From positions 62,001-126,000 of the forward strand of contig DYJC01000015.1 in the NCBI GenBank assembly GCA_020723305.1: 64,000 nt of DNA. Direction: 5' to 3'. This document shows, in pieces, positions 1 to 10,272 of the stretch. Origin of the DNA: Desulfosudis oleivorans. Its GTDB lineage: Bacteria > Desulfobacterota > Desulfobacteria > Desulfobacterales > SURF-7. Positions within the stretch are counted from its first letter, which is position 1. Each line of letters starts with the position of its first letter. The notes below the pieces were generated by a model, which was not told where the DNA came from, did no database searches, and saw only the letters and a list, made by a program, of their open reading frames with translations. The position numbers were made by a program, and so were the translations under genes.

Positions 1-2164
1 GCAGGATACGTCTGTTCGCATCCACAACAACCTCTTCATCATCCACAAACAGGATGTTTTCATTCCCGGTTGGGGTTTGAACCGAAATACTGGGTTTCAG
101 AGCGGAAATTGTGCCGTCATCGATTATGGGCAGATAGATTTCAAATATTGAACCTTTCCCCTCTTCACTTTCAACTGTAATGAATCCATCATGATGAATC
201 ACAACACCATGCACAACCGATAACCCGAGACCTGTTCCCTCACCTGGTCTTTTGGTTGTAAAAAACGGATCAAAAATACGATCCTTTATTTCCGGTCTCA
301 TTCCACATCCCATATCGCTGACCGATAACCGGACATACCGGCCCGGACGCATATCAGCTTGTGCCAGTGGCTCATCCAGATATACATCTTCGACCTTTAC
401 CTTGAGTTTGCCTCCTTCTTCAATCATGGCGTGGGCAGCATTGTTGCAGAGATTGATGACCAGTTGCTGAATCTGGGTTGAATCGGCAAGAATCACACTC
501 ACATCTTCAGCAATATCCTGCTGCATGACGATTGTTGCTGGAAGCATTGCCCGCAGCATTCTGAGCGTTTCTTTTACAATGGAGTTGATCCGGATGGGTT
601 TTCGCTCAATCTCCGATTCCCTGCTGAATGTGAGGATCTGCTCAATAAGATCTTTTGCCCGGTGGCTACCCTTCAGTACCTGCTTCAGAGAATAGATGGA
701 GTTGCTGTCTTTCGGCAGATCATCAATGGCAAGTTCCGTATTTAACAATATGGATCCCAGAATATTATTAAAATCATGGGCAATTCCACCGGCCAGGGTT
801 CCGATGGCTTCCATCTTCTGCACATGGTGAAGCTTTTTCTCCAGCCGGATCTTCTCTTCTTCTGCATGAAGACGGTTTGTAATATCCGTAATAATGGAAA
901 TAAAACCGATAATATTTCCATTTTTGTCTTTTTTATAATTCCAATCCGATTGCGTATTAATGATGCGACCGTCTTTGGTCAGACACCTGTTGAGAAAAGG
1001 AATGCGAGTCGGTTGTTCCCGGACAAGCGTGGCCAGAAATTCTTTCATTTCCTGCTTTTCCTTTTCCGATACCAGAAGATCAAAAAGAGGTTTTCCGATC
1101 AGTTCCCCGCTTTCATATCCAAAAATATCGTATAATGCTGAATTGGCGAATGTTATTATCCCTTTTGTGGTGATCTCCTGAATTCCATGGGGTATGGTTT
1201 CGACAAGTGTCCGATACCTTTTTTCACTTTCACGCAGCGCCTCTTCCACCCGTTTCCGGTAAGTGATATCAATAGAGGTAATAATCGCACCGCCGGGAAA
1301 GGGGGATATCCGGATATGAAGAAACCGTCCGAAATACGCCTGATCCGTGAACTCTTTTTGGACACCGGATTTCATACACTCCTTTAATTCGTGGAGCATG
1401 TCGATCTTATGCTTCCCGGCATAATCCTTATACATGATATCACCGATATTCGGAAGCCGGCTGTCGGATTGACCTTTTGCCAGATTGTAACCGGTGATCC
1501 GCAATTCTTTATCCACAATAACGGTCTCGATCGGATTATTTTCAAAAAGCGCACGGTATCGCTCTTCACTCTCCCGCAGCGCTTTCTCCATAAAGTTGCG
1601 CTCTTCTATCTCCTTTTTCAGTTTTTCATTAGCCTGAAGCAGTTCAATGGTTCTTTCATGCACATGCAGCTCCAATTTTGCATGCGCCTTCCGAAGCTCC
1701 TCTTCCGCCTTCTTCCTATCGGTCAGATCCCTTGCAAAACTGTTGATACCGGTCAGTTGACGATTCTTATCATACCGGAAATTAATGGCCCAAAGCATAT
1801 GATGTATTGAATTGGTGCTGAAATTGATCTGGCGTATCTCATAGTTCACATTGCGAACCTGATTGTTGATCCACCCTTGAAAATCACGGATCGCCGTATC
1901 CCGATCCTCTGAGTGAACAAATTCAAACATGGATCGGCCGACACACTGCTCCATGCCGACACCGAAAATCCTTTCCGCCACATGATTCACATAAATAAAA
2001 TTCCCCTTTCCATCCAGTTTTGCAATCAGGACATCTGTTTCTTCAACAAGCTCACGGAATCGGGCCTCGCTTTCCTGTAATGCCTCTTCAGCCTTTTTCC
2101 TCCATATCATTTCTCTCTGTAAAGCAGAGTGAGAATCCAATTGATGCACAGTCATTTTTTCCAT
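1..2164 (-). CDS. PAS-rich hybrid sensor histidine kinase (C-terminal part beyond window edge)
   Basis: Reading the minus strand from the ATG at 2164 gives one open frame to the window edge. It encodes a cytoplasmic-looking sensor with no membrane segment near the start. About three PAS domains (roughly residues 28-150, 205-320, 325-445) are separated by helical linkers. A dimerisation/phosphoacceptor helix follows with the H-box [15 protein letters not shown] (near residue 460), then an ATPase domain with N-box [11 protein letters not shown] and G-boxes GMRPEI and GTGLGLS. After that a receiver domain begins ([12 protein letters not shown]) and is cut by the edge. This is the NtrB-like HDFNN kinase class. 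The start ATG is preceded by only a weak CAGG. The signal sensed and the partner regulator cannot be told from the sequence. The family call is sure; the specific role is not. Confidence 0.9.
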   Translation of the reverse strand, partial: MEKMTVHQLDSHSALQREMIWRKKAEEALQESEARFRELVEETDVLIAKLDGKGNFIYVNHVAERIFGVGMEQCVGRSMFEFVHSEDRDTAIRDFQGWINNQVRNVNYEIRQINFSTNSIHHMLWAINFRYDKNRQLTGINSFARDLTDRKKAEEELRKAHAKLELHVHERTIELLQANEKLKKEIEERNFMEKALRESEERYRALFENNPIETVIVDKELRITGYNLAKGQSDSRLPNIGDIMYKDYAGKHKIDMLHELKECMKSGVQKEFTDQAYFGRFLHIRISPFPGGAIITSIDITYRKRVEEALRESEKRYRTLVETIPHGIQEITTKGIITFANSALYDIFGYESGELIGKPLFDLLVSEKEKQEMKEFLATLVREQPTRIPFLNRCLTKDGRIINTQSDWNYKKDKNGNIIGFISIITDITNRLHAEEEKIRLEKKLHHVQKMEAIGTLAGGIAHDFNNILGSILLNTELAIDDLPKDSNSIYSLKQVLKGSHRAKDLIEQILTFSRESEIERKPIRINSIVKETLRMLRAMLPATIVMQQDIAEDVSVILADSTQIQQLVINLCNNAAHAMIEEGGKLKVKVEDVYLDEPLAQADMRPGRYVRLSVSDMGCGMRPEIKDRIFDPFFTTKRPGEGTGLGLSVVHGVVIHHDGFITVESEEGKGSIFEIYLPIIDDGTISALKPSISVQTPTGNENILFVDDEEVVVDANRRIL

Positions 2165-2487
2165 GATCAAAACCTGTTCTTTTTTAAATGTATGAAAAGT
2201 CGCCGATTGATAAGAATCACAGCTAAAAAATCGAATCCCTTGTATGGAAACCAGACAACAGCTCAAACATGAATAATTAAAAAGAGCCTGGAATCAAAAG
2301 ATTAGGTATTTCACAACCCTGAAGGAAAGAATCTATCTGACACAAACTTATTCTGCTGCCTGTTCGAAAATTGGAATGAACATACCATAAACGCCCTTCA
2401 ATATCAACATTTCATACTATACAAAATGAAGGAAATGAATTTCAACGACTCTCAAGAATTTTGGATTTTTCGCTGGAATACGGATGG
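2165..2487. other. intergenic stretch without a gene
   Basis: AT-rich sequence between the sensor kinase start and the broken ATPase end. I see no convincing open frame, hairpin or promoter with both boxes. It presumably holds the kinase promoter and the lost 3' part of the ATPase gene. Confidence 0.5.
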
Positions 2488-2946
2488 TCAGCCACTATCA
2501 GAAGTCATGGGCCCCAGATGATAATATTCGATTCGACCCGCCGGCATGGAAAAATGAAGGCCCGCCGGAGCAAACTCCAGCAGGGAGCCGGCGCAAATAA
2601 CCGGCAGATCCGGCCGGTTTTCATAAAAATATCGCAACGCCTGGATGGCATGAGGCGTGGCCTGGATTTCATCCAGAAACAAAACAGAGCCGGGTGTGTT
2701 GATGTTCCTTCCCACAAGAGCGTCCAGCTCCCGGATAATATCATCCATATCCAAAGACTTGAAAATCGTGTCCAGGTACAAATGCTGTTCCAGGTTGATC
2801 TCGTTTAAAATCAGAGGATGGTTTTGCGCAAATTTACGCACCAGGGTGGATTTGCCGACCTGACGGGCGCCCCTGAGCACCAGAGGCTTTCGGCGTTCTT
2901 TCCGATACCAGGCATGCAGATAAAGTTCAGCGTTTCGTTGAAGCAT
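2488..2946 (-). pseudogene. truncated AAA ATPase (AAA_14/DUF4143 family), N-terminal part only
   Basis: The first 150 or so residues match the N-terminal ATPase domain of the large AAA_14 plus DUF4143 family (usually near 400 residues). The start is MLQRNAELYL. Walker A is RGARQVGKST, Walker B is VLFLDEIQATP, and the sensor stretch is CAGSLLEF. The family's following segment (LGPMTFEEFL in typical members) begins as LGPMT and then runs into a stop. The whole C-terminal half is therefore missing, and no continuation is visible in the next 300 bases. These proteins are often mobile or laterally spread and have no settled function. The start at 2946 is chosen because the family begins just there; the in-frame upstream ATG adds unrelated residues. 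I read it as a decayed gene. Confidence 0.7.
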
Positions 2947-3116
2947 GATTAAAACAAACCCCTTTTTTGACCAAAAAGCTATCAAAAAATGGGTTTGTTT
3001 GCCAAGTGGACTTCCGGCTGTTTTTATCGTTTCAATGCTGTGCCCTCCAAAAGGAAACGGCCTCGTCTATATGGGAGGCCGTAAACGTAATGTTGAAAAG
3101 CAGCGAGAAAGATAAA

Positions 3117-3308
3117 ATGTCAACGATGATCAACCCGGTCCAATTCTTCACGGATTACCTGACGAATAACCGTCTCGTCGATTGGTTTTCCGCTTTTCGA
3201 AAGATATTCCCGGAAGGCATCATTGATCAATGTAAAGGCATCAAGACTGATAAGCAGCAGGATTTTATAGAAGCATCCCTGTCACAGTTTCAATCCTATG
3301 AAAAATAA
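3117..3308 (+). CDS. small hypothetical protein
   Basis: A 63-residue frame starting MSTMINPVQFFTDYL, with a purine-rich GCGAGAAAG stretch upstream of the ATG. It overlaps the convergent DUF5610-like gene by 13 bases at the stop codons. The composition looks protein-like (amphipathic, ending in a Gln/Ser-rich helix), but I recognise no family. It could equally be the tail of a lost larger gene, because it lies between a truncated ATPase and a housekeeping-like gene. Confidence 0.35.
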   Translation: MSTMINPVQFFTDYLTNNRLVDWFSAFRKIFPEGIIDQCKGIKTDKQQDFIEASLSQFQSYEK

Positions 3309-4708
3309 TCAATCGCCCTGTAGGATGGAAGATTCAGCAAATCCGCGTTCACCTCATCGGCATCTCCTTCCCGGGAAAGGGCTTTTTCAAGCATCTGGGT
3401 AACCAGATCCGGATTTTGATGAGTTGCCTCCGGTGAAACAGACTCAATCGGTTCCTGTAATGCCAGGAAAATATCTTTGAATAGGTCAAGCGGTTTTTCA
3501 AATAACGCAAACCCTTGATGGCCTGATAGTTTTTGCACATCCTCCTTCAGGGCTCCAAGGTAATCCCCGGATGCGGGTTGAGCCAATTCCCTATTTTCAT
3601 AGGCAGGAACACGAGTTTCAGGGGTTATATAAGCAGCATACGCGCTTCTTTCATATTTCAGATCCAGTGTAAATCCGGAAAGCTCATTTGAAATATCACC
3701 CATTCCTACTGCCTGATTAAGCGCATCCTGAAAATTTCCGGAATAAAATTTATCTGCCAATGTAGTGATTTCCCCGATCAGATCGGATATGGCGTTCAAT
3801 TCCTCCGGGTTTAACTCGCCCTGAATCGAAAAGTAGAGAGAATCCTCTGTGGAATCTGAAATCTGTTTGCCCCTGATTTTTTTCCCTTCATCTCCATGTT
3901 GATAGCGAACCAATTCAGACATCATATCCATATTGATTTCAATCTTCACCCGATCGCCATCCTTTGTCAGGATTTCCAGATTGAGTTCCCTTGATTCACT
4001 CTTACCTTGGATTTCAAGCATATCTCTGTTTTCTTGCTGAAGTGCCGGCTGATTACTTCGCAAAGATTGAATCCCTTTTTTAATAAACTGGTCAGCCTTC
4101 TCAACAGTTTGAATCGACTGTTCCCGGAAAACCGACTGTGAAAGATAGGATACGGTTTCCTGGAACCCTTTACTGACGCCATTTTCGACCGCATTTAATA
4201 ACTGTTGTTTTGTCTCATAAACTACCGGCTGCACTTGGATCTCTTCTGCCAATGCTGCCTGAGTCTGATCTTGAGAAATTTCTGCCGGTTCATTCCGTTC
4301 TTCCATCTGCACAGCCTGTGGAAGTTCGCTTTCAGATACGCTCATATCCTCTGCCGGAGGAATCACCAACGCATTGATATTGGCAACCTGCTCTTGTATG
4401 CGGTTCAACATGTTTCCGGCAAAACCTTCGGGTGTGTCCGTGTTTGAATAGGGAAATAATTTATTTGAATTTTCAAAATCGATCACACCGGTCAATGCTT
4501 CCTTCAGATTTGAAAAAAAGAGATCCAGCGCTTTTGACGGGTCAGAGGAGCTGTCCAGGCTGATATATTGAACCTCAATCATTTCACTGGATGTATATGA
4601 ATAAATTCTATTTTTCTGGATGGAATCCTGTTTTTCCAATCCGGATTCATCCAAAGCCCAGGCCTGTTGTGGGCATTGATAAGGACAGCTACTTACATTC
4701 TGTATCAT
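3296..4708 (-). CDS. DUF5610-like hypothetical protein
   Basis: 470 residues with no signal peptide or membrane segment. The middle (about residues 90-215) has the helical pattern of DUF5610: a FAGNMLNRIQEQV stretch, then an acidic and Gln-rich linker, then NAVENGVSKGFQETV. The C-terminal half contains the FSIQGELNPEELNAI / DKFYSGNFQDAL / LSGFTLDLKYER stretch that often follows it in gammaproteobacterial and deltaproteobacterial proteins. Function is unknown; the acidic, low-complexity linker suggests a soluble or surface-associated protein. It stands alone on its strand, so neighbours give no clue. The family assignment is from memory of the pattern and is moderate. Confidence 0.7.
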   Translation of the reverse strand: MIQNVSSCPYQCPQQAWALDESGLEKQDSIQKNRIYSYTSSEMIEVQYISLDSSSDPSKALDLFFSNLKEALTGVIDFENSNKLFPYSNTDTPEGFAGNMLNRIQEQVANINALVIPPAEDMSVSESELPQAVQMEERNEPAEISQDQTQAALAEEIQVQPVVYETKQQLLNAVENGVSKGFQETVSYLSQSVFREQSIQTVEKADQFIKKGIQSLRSNQPALQQENRDMLEIQGKSESRELNLEILTKDGDRVKIEINMDMMSELVRYQHGDEGKKIRGKQISDSTEDSLYFSIQGELNPEELNAISDLIGEITTLADKFYSGNFQDALNQAVGMGDISNELSGFTLDLKYERSAYAAYITPETRVPAYENRELAQPASGDYLGALKEDVQKLSGHQGFALFEKPLDLFKDIFLALQEPIESVSPEATHQNPDLVTQMLEKALSREGDADEVNADLLNLPSYRAIDYFS

Positions 4709-4978
4709 TCGTGTTTCTCCCTGTTTTTATAAAAAATATTACCTGTCAATAGAGTCAAAACAGGATGCCTGAACCGGCATGACATAGGAACCGTTTTGTA
4801 AAAGCGTTTTTTCTTGTATCGACTGTTTGATCAAAAGACTTGAATTATTTTACCGGAAAAACAATAGATGCAGCTTGCAAAATTCATTGAATCTGAATAT
4901 CTAACTAAAAGTTTGGTTGAAAAACAGACTGTAACCCGGTCTGGACGATTTTGAATAAAAATTTAAGCGAGGATATGT

Positions 4979-5185
4979 TTGGCAACATTTTTATATTATT
5001 TCAAATTTGTACCTATTCTTATTGCAGGTGTGCTTCTGGGGCGATGGTTTGATCAGGAACGGAAAGAGCTGAAGGCAAAAGGCAATCCATGGTATACAGC
5101 ATGGTCAACCGCTCCCGGTATTATGATCATTATTATTCTGTGCATGCTGATCGCCTTTCGTATGTACATCCGTTTTTCCTACTGA
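4979..5185 (+). CDS. small two-helix membrane protein
   Basis: 68 residues starting at a TTG codon, with GAGG centred about eight bases upstream. The nearby ATG at 4975 is in another frame. Two hydrophobic helices, FVPILIAGVLLGRWF and PGIMIIIILCMLIAF, flank a charged loop (DQERKELKAKGNPWY). The loop is probably cytoplasmic. I do not recognise a family. It lies 78 bases before the EamA transporter on the same strand and may be co-transcribed with it. Confidence 0.55.
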   Translation: MATFLYYFKFVPILIAGVLLGRWFDQERKELKAKGNPWYTAWSTAPGIMIIIILCMLIAFRMYIRFSY

Positions 5186-5263
5186 CATCAAAAAAAGGAT
5201 GTTCCCAAAAACCTGATCCGGCAATCCAATGGCTCGGCAGACTGCCACCCTTGATTCAATGTT

Positions 5264-6193
5264 ATGGAAGAGCAACAACAAAAACCCGGAAATCCGGAAC
5301 CATCGTTCCTGACTTCGCTGGCCATCATCGGAATCTGCACTACTTTTGGGGCCAATACCGTGTTCGTAAAAATCACCCTCTCCGGGATGGGTGCGTTTAC
5401 AACTGCCGGGTCACGTTTTTTCATCGCTTCCATAACAATCGCCTTATGGGCTCTCCTGACCGGCCAAACGATTTTCATCAAAAAAACACAGATCAAAAAG
5501 ATACTGATACTGTCGGCTATTTTTATCTGCCAGCTTGGCCTGTTTAATCTTGGACTGAGCTTGACCTATGCCTCCCGTGGTTCCCTGATTATCAATCTGC
5601 AACCGTTTTTTGTTCTCATCCTGGCACATTTTTTCATTCCAGGTGATCCATTCACATCCAAAAAACTGGTTGGAATCCTGTTGGGGTTTACCGGTGTTAC
5701 CGTCATGTTTCTGGAAAAAGACGGGATCTCATCGGATCTGCGATCCGGTGATTTTCTGATGCTGGCATCGGTTTTTCTATGGGCCATCAACGCCATCTAT
5801 ACCAAAAAAATCATATCCGGATTTAAACCCTTTCAACTGGTGCTGTATCCGGGAATCCTGTCGGTTCCTTTTTTCTTTCTGGCAGGCTATTTATGGGATA
5901 CGCCGATGTTTGGAACAATCGACCTGAAAATTCTCGGATCACTTATGTACCAGTCCCTGATCACCGCCTCTTTTGGATTTGTTGTCTGGATCAACATGCT
6001 GCAGAAATACGGGGCGGTCACACTTCATTCCTATATTTTTATCATACCGGTTTCCGGGGTGCTGTTGGCAGGGTTTTTATTGAATGAGCCGGTGGGTACG
6101 GTCAACATCATCCTGGCATCCATTTTAATTGCTGCCGGAATCGTCATTGTTCATACCGATTTCTCTTTTGTACGAAGAAGGCTTGGGTGGTAA
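5264..6193 (+). CDS. EamA-family (DMT superfamily) transporter
   Basis: 309 residues with about ten predicted transmembrane helices arranged as two EamA repeats (about residues 18-150 and 160-300). The first repeat ends GVTVMFLEKDG and the second ends GIVIVHTDFS, the usual repeat termini. A hydrophilic N-terminus rich in Gln and Pro precedes the first helix. Members export or import small metabolites such as amino acids or nucleotide-sugars across the inner membrane; the substrate cannot be inferred. The length is normal for the family. A palindromic repeat that may act as a terminator lies just downstream. Confidence 0.9.
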   Translation: MEEQQQKPGNPEPSFLTSLAIIGICTTFGANTVFVKITLSGMGAFTTAGSRFFIASITIALWALLTGQTIFIKKTQIKKILILSAIFICQLGLFNLGLSLTYASRGSLIINLQPFFVLILAHFFIPGDPFTSKKLVGILLGFTGVTVMFLEKDGISSDLRSGDFLMLASVFLWAINAIYTKKIISGFKPFQLVLYPGILSVPFFFLAGYLWDTPMFGTIDLKILGSLMYQSLITASFGFVVWINMLQKYGAVTLHSYIFIIPVSGVLLAGFLLNEPVGTVNIILASILIAAGIVIVHTDFSFVRRRLGW

Positions 6194-6208
6194 TTCCGAT
6201 TTGTTTTA

Positions 6209-6266
6209 AAGGGCAGGCACAGAGGCCTGCCCCTACGAATCAGGCCGTCATGATCGCAAGATGGAA
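6209..6266. repeat. palindromic dispersed repeat (GGGCAGGC type), copy 1
   Basis: A hairpin-forming GGGCAGGC...GCCTGCCC core followed by CTACGAATCA and a conserved tail. The same block, with only a few differences over almost 60 bases, occurs at 14881-14940. In both places it lies in an intergenic space, here between the convergent EamA and phoR genes, where it may also terminate transcription. Confidence 0.7.
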
Positions 6267-6276
6267 TATGTAATGA

Positions 6277-8052
6277 TCAGGCTGGAATGGATATGGTAAA
6301 CCGGCTGCCTTGCCCGGGTTTGCTCTGAACCAAAACATCACCGCCATGAGCCAGCACAATATGTTTGACAATGGCAAGTCCAAGACCGGTTCCACCCAGT
6401 TTCCGGCTACGGGCCTTGTCCACCCGGTAAAACCGCTCAAAAAGCCGCGCATGATGTTTTTCTTCAATTCCGATCCCATGATCCTGAATATGAATATGTA
6501 CCTTATCTCCTGCCGGTTCCGCAGCAATCTCCACATCACTCTCTTTTTCACTGTATTTAATTGCATTATCCAGCAGATTGATTACAGCCTGCTCCATCAG
6601 GGTGCGATCAATCTGTGCAGTGAGATCCTGCGAGCAGGTATAGGTGATATGGATGTTCCGTTCACCGGCAATCCCCCGGCAATGCTGGATGGATGACTGA
6701 ATCAGATCCTCCATTTTATGGATTTTACGGTTGATCTGCTGGATTTCATCTTTCCGTTCAATTCTCGAAAGATGCATCAGGTCATCAATAATCGCCGTCA
6801 AACGATCCACATGTTTATCAATAATCGATAGAAACCGTTCCGAGTCTTCTGCATTTTCCGTTCCCCCGAAACGAAGCGTCTCCACAAATCCTTTAATCGC
6901 GGTAAGCGGAGTTTTGATTTCATGGGATACATTTGCCGCAAAATCCCGGCGCATATTTTCCAGACGCCGAAGCTGGGTGACATCATTCAAAACAATCAGG
7001 ACGCCGATATTTACATCTTCCGGATTTTTCAGGACCGTGCATTTGATATTCAGGATTCTTTCATTTCCATTTTGGAAAAAAGAGACATCCTCCTGTTTGC
7101 GCTCACCGGTTTCAATGGCAGTCTCAATCAGCGTGTTCAGTTGGCTGTTTCTGGAAACCTCGTAAATGCTTCCCCTTGGTGTTGTAGCCGGATCTGCATC
7201 GAGCATAGAGAGCGCTGCTTTGTTGATGGTGATAATCTTCTGATCACGGTCAACACCGACTACTCCTTCCGTCATGCTGGATAGAACTGCTTCATACTCA
7301 TTCCGTTGATTTTTAACAGTCGCTATCCTGTCTTCCAGTTCAAAAGCTGTCCGGTTCATGACCGAAGCCAGATTGGCCAGCTCGGAAATGGAGGGTTCAT
7401 GAAGACGATGGCTTAATTCGCCTTGCGCAAATTTCATAGCTCCTTTTCTCATCTCTTCAATGGGCCGGCTGATCCGCCGGGACATGAAAAGGCTGATCAC
7501 GGATGCCAGAACAGCAATAAAAAAACCTACAAGCATTACTCGGGATTGCACCACTTCAATTGTATTGATAATCGATGTTATGGGAATGGACACACGAACA
7601 ACAGACACGACGCGGTTATCCAGAAAAAGCGGAAGAGAGACATACATCATCTGTATCCTGAGTGTGCTGCTCTTCCGGGTGGAGGAACCGGATTTTCCTT
7701 CCAGCGCCGTCAGTATTTCAGGTCTGTTTTTATGATTTTCCATTTTTGCGGGGTCTTCTTTTGAATCACCGATCACGATACCGTCCGGCAGAATAACCGT
7801 TATTCGGGTTCCGGCAGATGCCCCGGCAATTTTACAGAATTGATCGATACGCTCCGGATCCAGTGGATTCATATACTGCATAATCTGATGCTTGATCAAC
7901 TGGCTGCGGATCATCAGATCCTTTTCCATATTGTTCAGAAAAAACTGCTGAATATAATTGGATGTATAGATCGATACAACCAGAAGCGAGATAAAAACAA
8001 CCACCAGATAGGATGGATAGAGTTGCCAGATAAGTCTTATTTTCTTTTTCAT
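6277..8052 (-). CDS. phoR: phosphate regulon sensor histidine kinase PhoR
   Basis: 591 residues. A first membrane helix (about 10-32) and a second (about 170-192) bracket a periplasmic sensing region. A HAMP segment follows, then a PAS domain (about 255-360), a HisKA helix with the phosphorylatable His in NVSHEIKTPLTAIKG (about residue 376), and a HATPase domain with N-box INLLDNAIKY and G-box GGTGLGLAI. This is the long form of PhoR, with an extracytoplasmic domain, found in many non-enteric bacteria. It phosphorylates PhoB when phosphate is scarce. It overlaps phoB by four bases and closes the pst-pho operon, so the assignment rests on both domains and context. Confidence 0.93.
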   Translation of the reverse strand: MKKKIRLIWQLYPSYLVVVFISLLVVSIYTSNYIQQFFLNNMEKDLMIRSQLIKHQIMQYMNPLDPERIDQFCKIAGASAGTRITVILPDGIVIGDSKEDPAKMENHKNRPEILTALEGKSGSSTRKSSTLRIQMMYVSLPLFLDNRVVSVVRVSIPITSIINTIEVVQSRVMLVGFFIAVLASVISLFMSRRISRPIEEMRKGAMKFAQGELSHRLHEPSISELANLASVMNRTAFELEDRIATVKNQRNEYEAVLSSMTEGVVGVDRDQKIITINKAALSMLDADPATTPRGSIYEVSRNSQLNTLIETAIETGERKQEDVSFFQNGNERILNIKCTVLKNPEDVNIGVLIVLNDVTQLRRLENMRRDFAANVSHEIKTPLTAIKGFVETLRFGGTENAEDSERFLSIIDKHVDRLTAIIDDLMHLSRIERKDEIQQINRKIHKMEDLIQSSIQHCRGIAGERNIHITYTCSQDLTAQIDRTLMEQAVINLLDNAIKYSEKESDVEIAAEPAGDKVHIHIQDHGIGIEEKHHARLFERFYRVDKARSRKLGGTGLGLAIVKHIVLAHGGDVLVQSKPGQGSRFTISIPA

Positions 8053-8741
8053 TTTTTCTTTTCAGTAAACCGGTATCCGACTCCCCTTACGGTTTCAATA
8101 TACTTTCCATAGGGGCCGAGTTTTTTCCGAAGTCCGACAATCTGGACGTCCACGCTGCGGTCTGTAACGGCATATCCTTCTCCCCGGACGGCATCCACAA
8201 TCTGATTTCGTGTAAACACCCATCCCGGATATCCGGCGAGGAAATGCAGCACCTGAAATTCAGTAAAGGTAAGAGGGAAGACCTGCCCATCCGCCGCCAC
8301 CTCTCTCTTTCCGGAATCGATCACCAGTTCATGGGCTTTTAGCACATATTCATTTTCTTCCGGCTTTTTGTCCTTTCTCCGCAGAACCGACTTTACTCTT
8401 GCGGCCAGCACCCTGGGGGAAAACGGTTTGGTGATATAATCATCCGCACCCAGTTCAAGCCCGGTAACCACATCGGCTTCCTCTCCTTTTGCCGAAATCA
8501 TGATGATGGGAACATTCTGCGTTTTGGGATCTTTCTTCAATCGCTTTGCAACCTCAAGGCCATCAATCCCGGGAAGCATCAAATCAAGCAGAATCAAGTC
8601 AAAATCAAAGGAATGGGTTCTTTTCAGGGCATCTTCCCCGGAATCGGAACAGACCACCTGATATCCTTCCCGGCGCAGGTTATAATTCACCAGTTCCAGG
8701 ATATCCTCCTCATCATCTACTGCCAGTATTGTCTTCGACAT
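8049..8741 (-). CDS. phoB: phosphate regulon response regulator PhoB
   Basis: 230 residues with an N-terminal receiver: acidic pair DDEED near residue 10, phospho-acceptor Asp in LILLDLMLPG near residue 54, and Lys in DYITKPFSP near 106. A C-terminal winged-helix OmpR/PhoB DNA-binding domain follows, with the recognition stretch VDVQIVGLRKKLG and wing ETVRGVGYRF. It is expected to bind Pho boxes as a dimer and activate the pst promoters; candidate boxes lie upstream of pstS and pstC. It sits between phoU and phoR, the normal place in deltaproteobacterial pho operons. Upstream spacing from phoU is 60 bases, with an AGGG-type ribosome site. Confidence 0.95.
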   Translation of the reverse strand: MSKTILAVDDEEDILELVNYNLRREGYQVVCSDSGEDALKRTHSFDFDLILLDLMLPGIDGLEVAKRLKKDPKTQNVPIIMISAKGEEADVVTGLELGADDYITKPFSPRVLAARVKSVLRRKDKKPEENEYVLKAHELVIDSGKREVAADGQVFPLTFTEFQVLHFLAGYPGWVFTRNQIVDAVRGEGYAVTDRSVDVQIVGLRKKLGPYGKYIETVRGVGYRFTEKKK

Positions 8742-8801
8742 TTTTTCCCTGTCTTTGCTTCAATATGAAATGGCTCTTTCCGGTTTGACTACCCGGCAAA
8801 C

Positions 8802-9461
8802 CTAGATTTTTGTGTGGCGAACGATCTCTCCTTCAATCAGATAGATCACCTCTTCGGCAATGTTGGTCGCATAATCCGCCAGCCGTTCCAGATGGCGTGA
8901 AACCAGCAGCAGATTGATCAGATATCCATGGCTGTCTGCGTTGGCATTGGCCATGGCTGCTTTGATTTCATCATAAGCCTGCCTCTGAATCAGATCCACA
9001 GCATCATCCATCACCAGGACACGGAAAGCCAGATCCAGATCCAGATTCACGAGGGCATCCAGACTTTTTTTCAGCATCTCCTGGGATTTCTGAGCCATAA
9101 CCGAGTAATCAAAAACAAAGGAGTATTTCTTCTGTTTGGCGATAATGGCTACCCGCTGGGCGATATTCACCGCCTGATCCCCAATACTCTCCAGGTCACT
9201 GTTGATTTTGATCACGGCGATCAAAAACCGCAGATCAACCGCTACGGGTTGATACAATGCCAGGATTTTCAGGCACTCCTCTTCGATATCCACTTCCATT
9301 TCATCTACTTCATGGTCTGAATTAACTACCCTTTTCGCCAGCTCTGCATCCCTGGTCTCGATAGCTAACGCAGCCAGACGAACACGGTCTTCAACCATTG
9401 CGCCAAGGGTCAAAATCGATTTCTTGATTTTTGAAAGCTCTTTCTGCAAATGTATGGTCAT
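8802..9461 (-). CDS. phoU: phosphate signalling regulator PhoU
   Basis: About 219 residues forming two PhoU helical repeats. Each carries the metal-binding type motif: in repeat one near SDLESIGDQAVNIAQR, in repeat two near SRHLERLADYATNIAEE. PhoU restrains PhoR when the Pst transporter is saturated with phosphate. I choose the ATG at 9461 (MTIHLQKELSKIK) because GAGGAA lies eight bases upstream; the longer in-frame start overlaps pstB and adds residues that the family lacks. It follows pstB by 16 bases and is surely co-transcribed. Confidence 0.95.
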   Translation of the reverse strand: MTIHLQKELSKIKKSILTLGAMVEDRVRLAALAIETRDAELAKRVVNSDHEVDEMEVDIEEECLKILALYQPVAVDLRFLIAVIKINSDLESIGDQAVNIAQRVAIIAKQKKYSFVFDYSVMAQKSQEMLKKSLDALVNLDLDLAFRVLVMDDAVDLIQRQAYDEIKAAMANANADSHGYLINLLLVSRHLERLADYATNIAEEVIYLIEGEIVRHTKI

Positions 9462-9477
9462 GTTTTGTTCCTCAGGA

Positions 9478-10239
9478 TCATCCAAAACGGCCGGTGATAT
9501 AATCTTCAGTTGTTTTCAGCCTGGGCCGGGTAAACATGGTATCGGTTTCCCCTGCCTCGATCAGCTTTCCCATATAAAAAAAGGCGGTCACATCCGATAC
9601 CCGTGCAGCCTGCTGCATGTTATGGGTAACGATAATAATCGTATACTTGTCTTTTAATTCGTGGATCAGTTCCTCAATCTTCTGTGTGGCAATCGGGTCC
9701 AGTGCTGAACAGGGCTCATCCATCAGCAGCACTTCCGGTTCAACCGCCAATGCCCTTGCAATGCATAATCGTTGCTGCTGGCCGCCGGACAGACTCAGTG
9801 CAGAGTCATGCAACCTGTCCTTGACTTCATCCCACAGTGCTCCTGATCTTAGACTTTTTTCCACCCGTTCGGCAATCAGATTTTTATCTTTCACACCGTT
9901 CACTTTCAACCCATAGGCCACGTTTTCAAAAATGGTCTTGGGAAAAGGGTTGGGCTTCTGAAATACCATTCCAATCCGGCTCCGGAGTCTCACCACATCC
10001 ACAGAGGGTTTGTAAATATTTTCTCCATCCATGCAGATTTCTCCTTCAACACGGATGCCGGGAATCAGATCATTCATCCGGTTCAGGCAGCGAAGAAACG
10101 TGCTTTTCCCGCAGCCGGATGGGCCGATTAAAGCAGTGGCCTGATGCAACTGAAAATTCAGAGAAATCGATTGAAGGGCCTTAACACTTCCATAATAGAA
10201 GTCTAAATTTTTAGATGTTATTTTATACTCTTGTTCCAT
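9478..10239 (-). CDS. pstB: phosphate ABC transporter ATPase PstB
   Basis: 253 residues with every motif of a working PstB. These are Walker [11 protein letters not shown]-loop [10 protein letters not shown], signature [15 protein letters not shown], Walker [14 protein letters not shown] and switch histidine in [13 protein letters not shown]. It energises phosphate uptake through PstCA as a homodimer. These intact motifs make it a good internal standard for the two divergent PstB paralogues at 36771-38320. Neighbours are pstA (33 bases upstream) and phoU. Confidence 0.97.
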   Translation of the reverse strand: MEQEYKITSKNLDFYYGSVKALQSISLNFQLHQATALIGPSGCGKSTFLRCLNRMNDLIPGIRVEGEICMDGENIYKPSVDVVRLRSRIGMVFQKPNPFPKTIFENVAYGLKVNGVKDKNLIAERVEKSLRSGALWDEVKDRLHDSALSLSGGQQQRLCIARALAVEPEVLLMDEPCSALDPIATQKIEELIHELKDKYTIIIVTHNMQQAARVSDVTAFFYMGKLIEAGETDTMFTRPRLKTTEDYITGRFG

Positions 10240-10272
10240 TTTCCCATTTCCAATGGATCGATATTCAAGTAT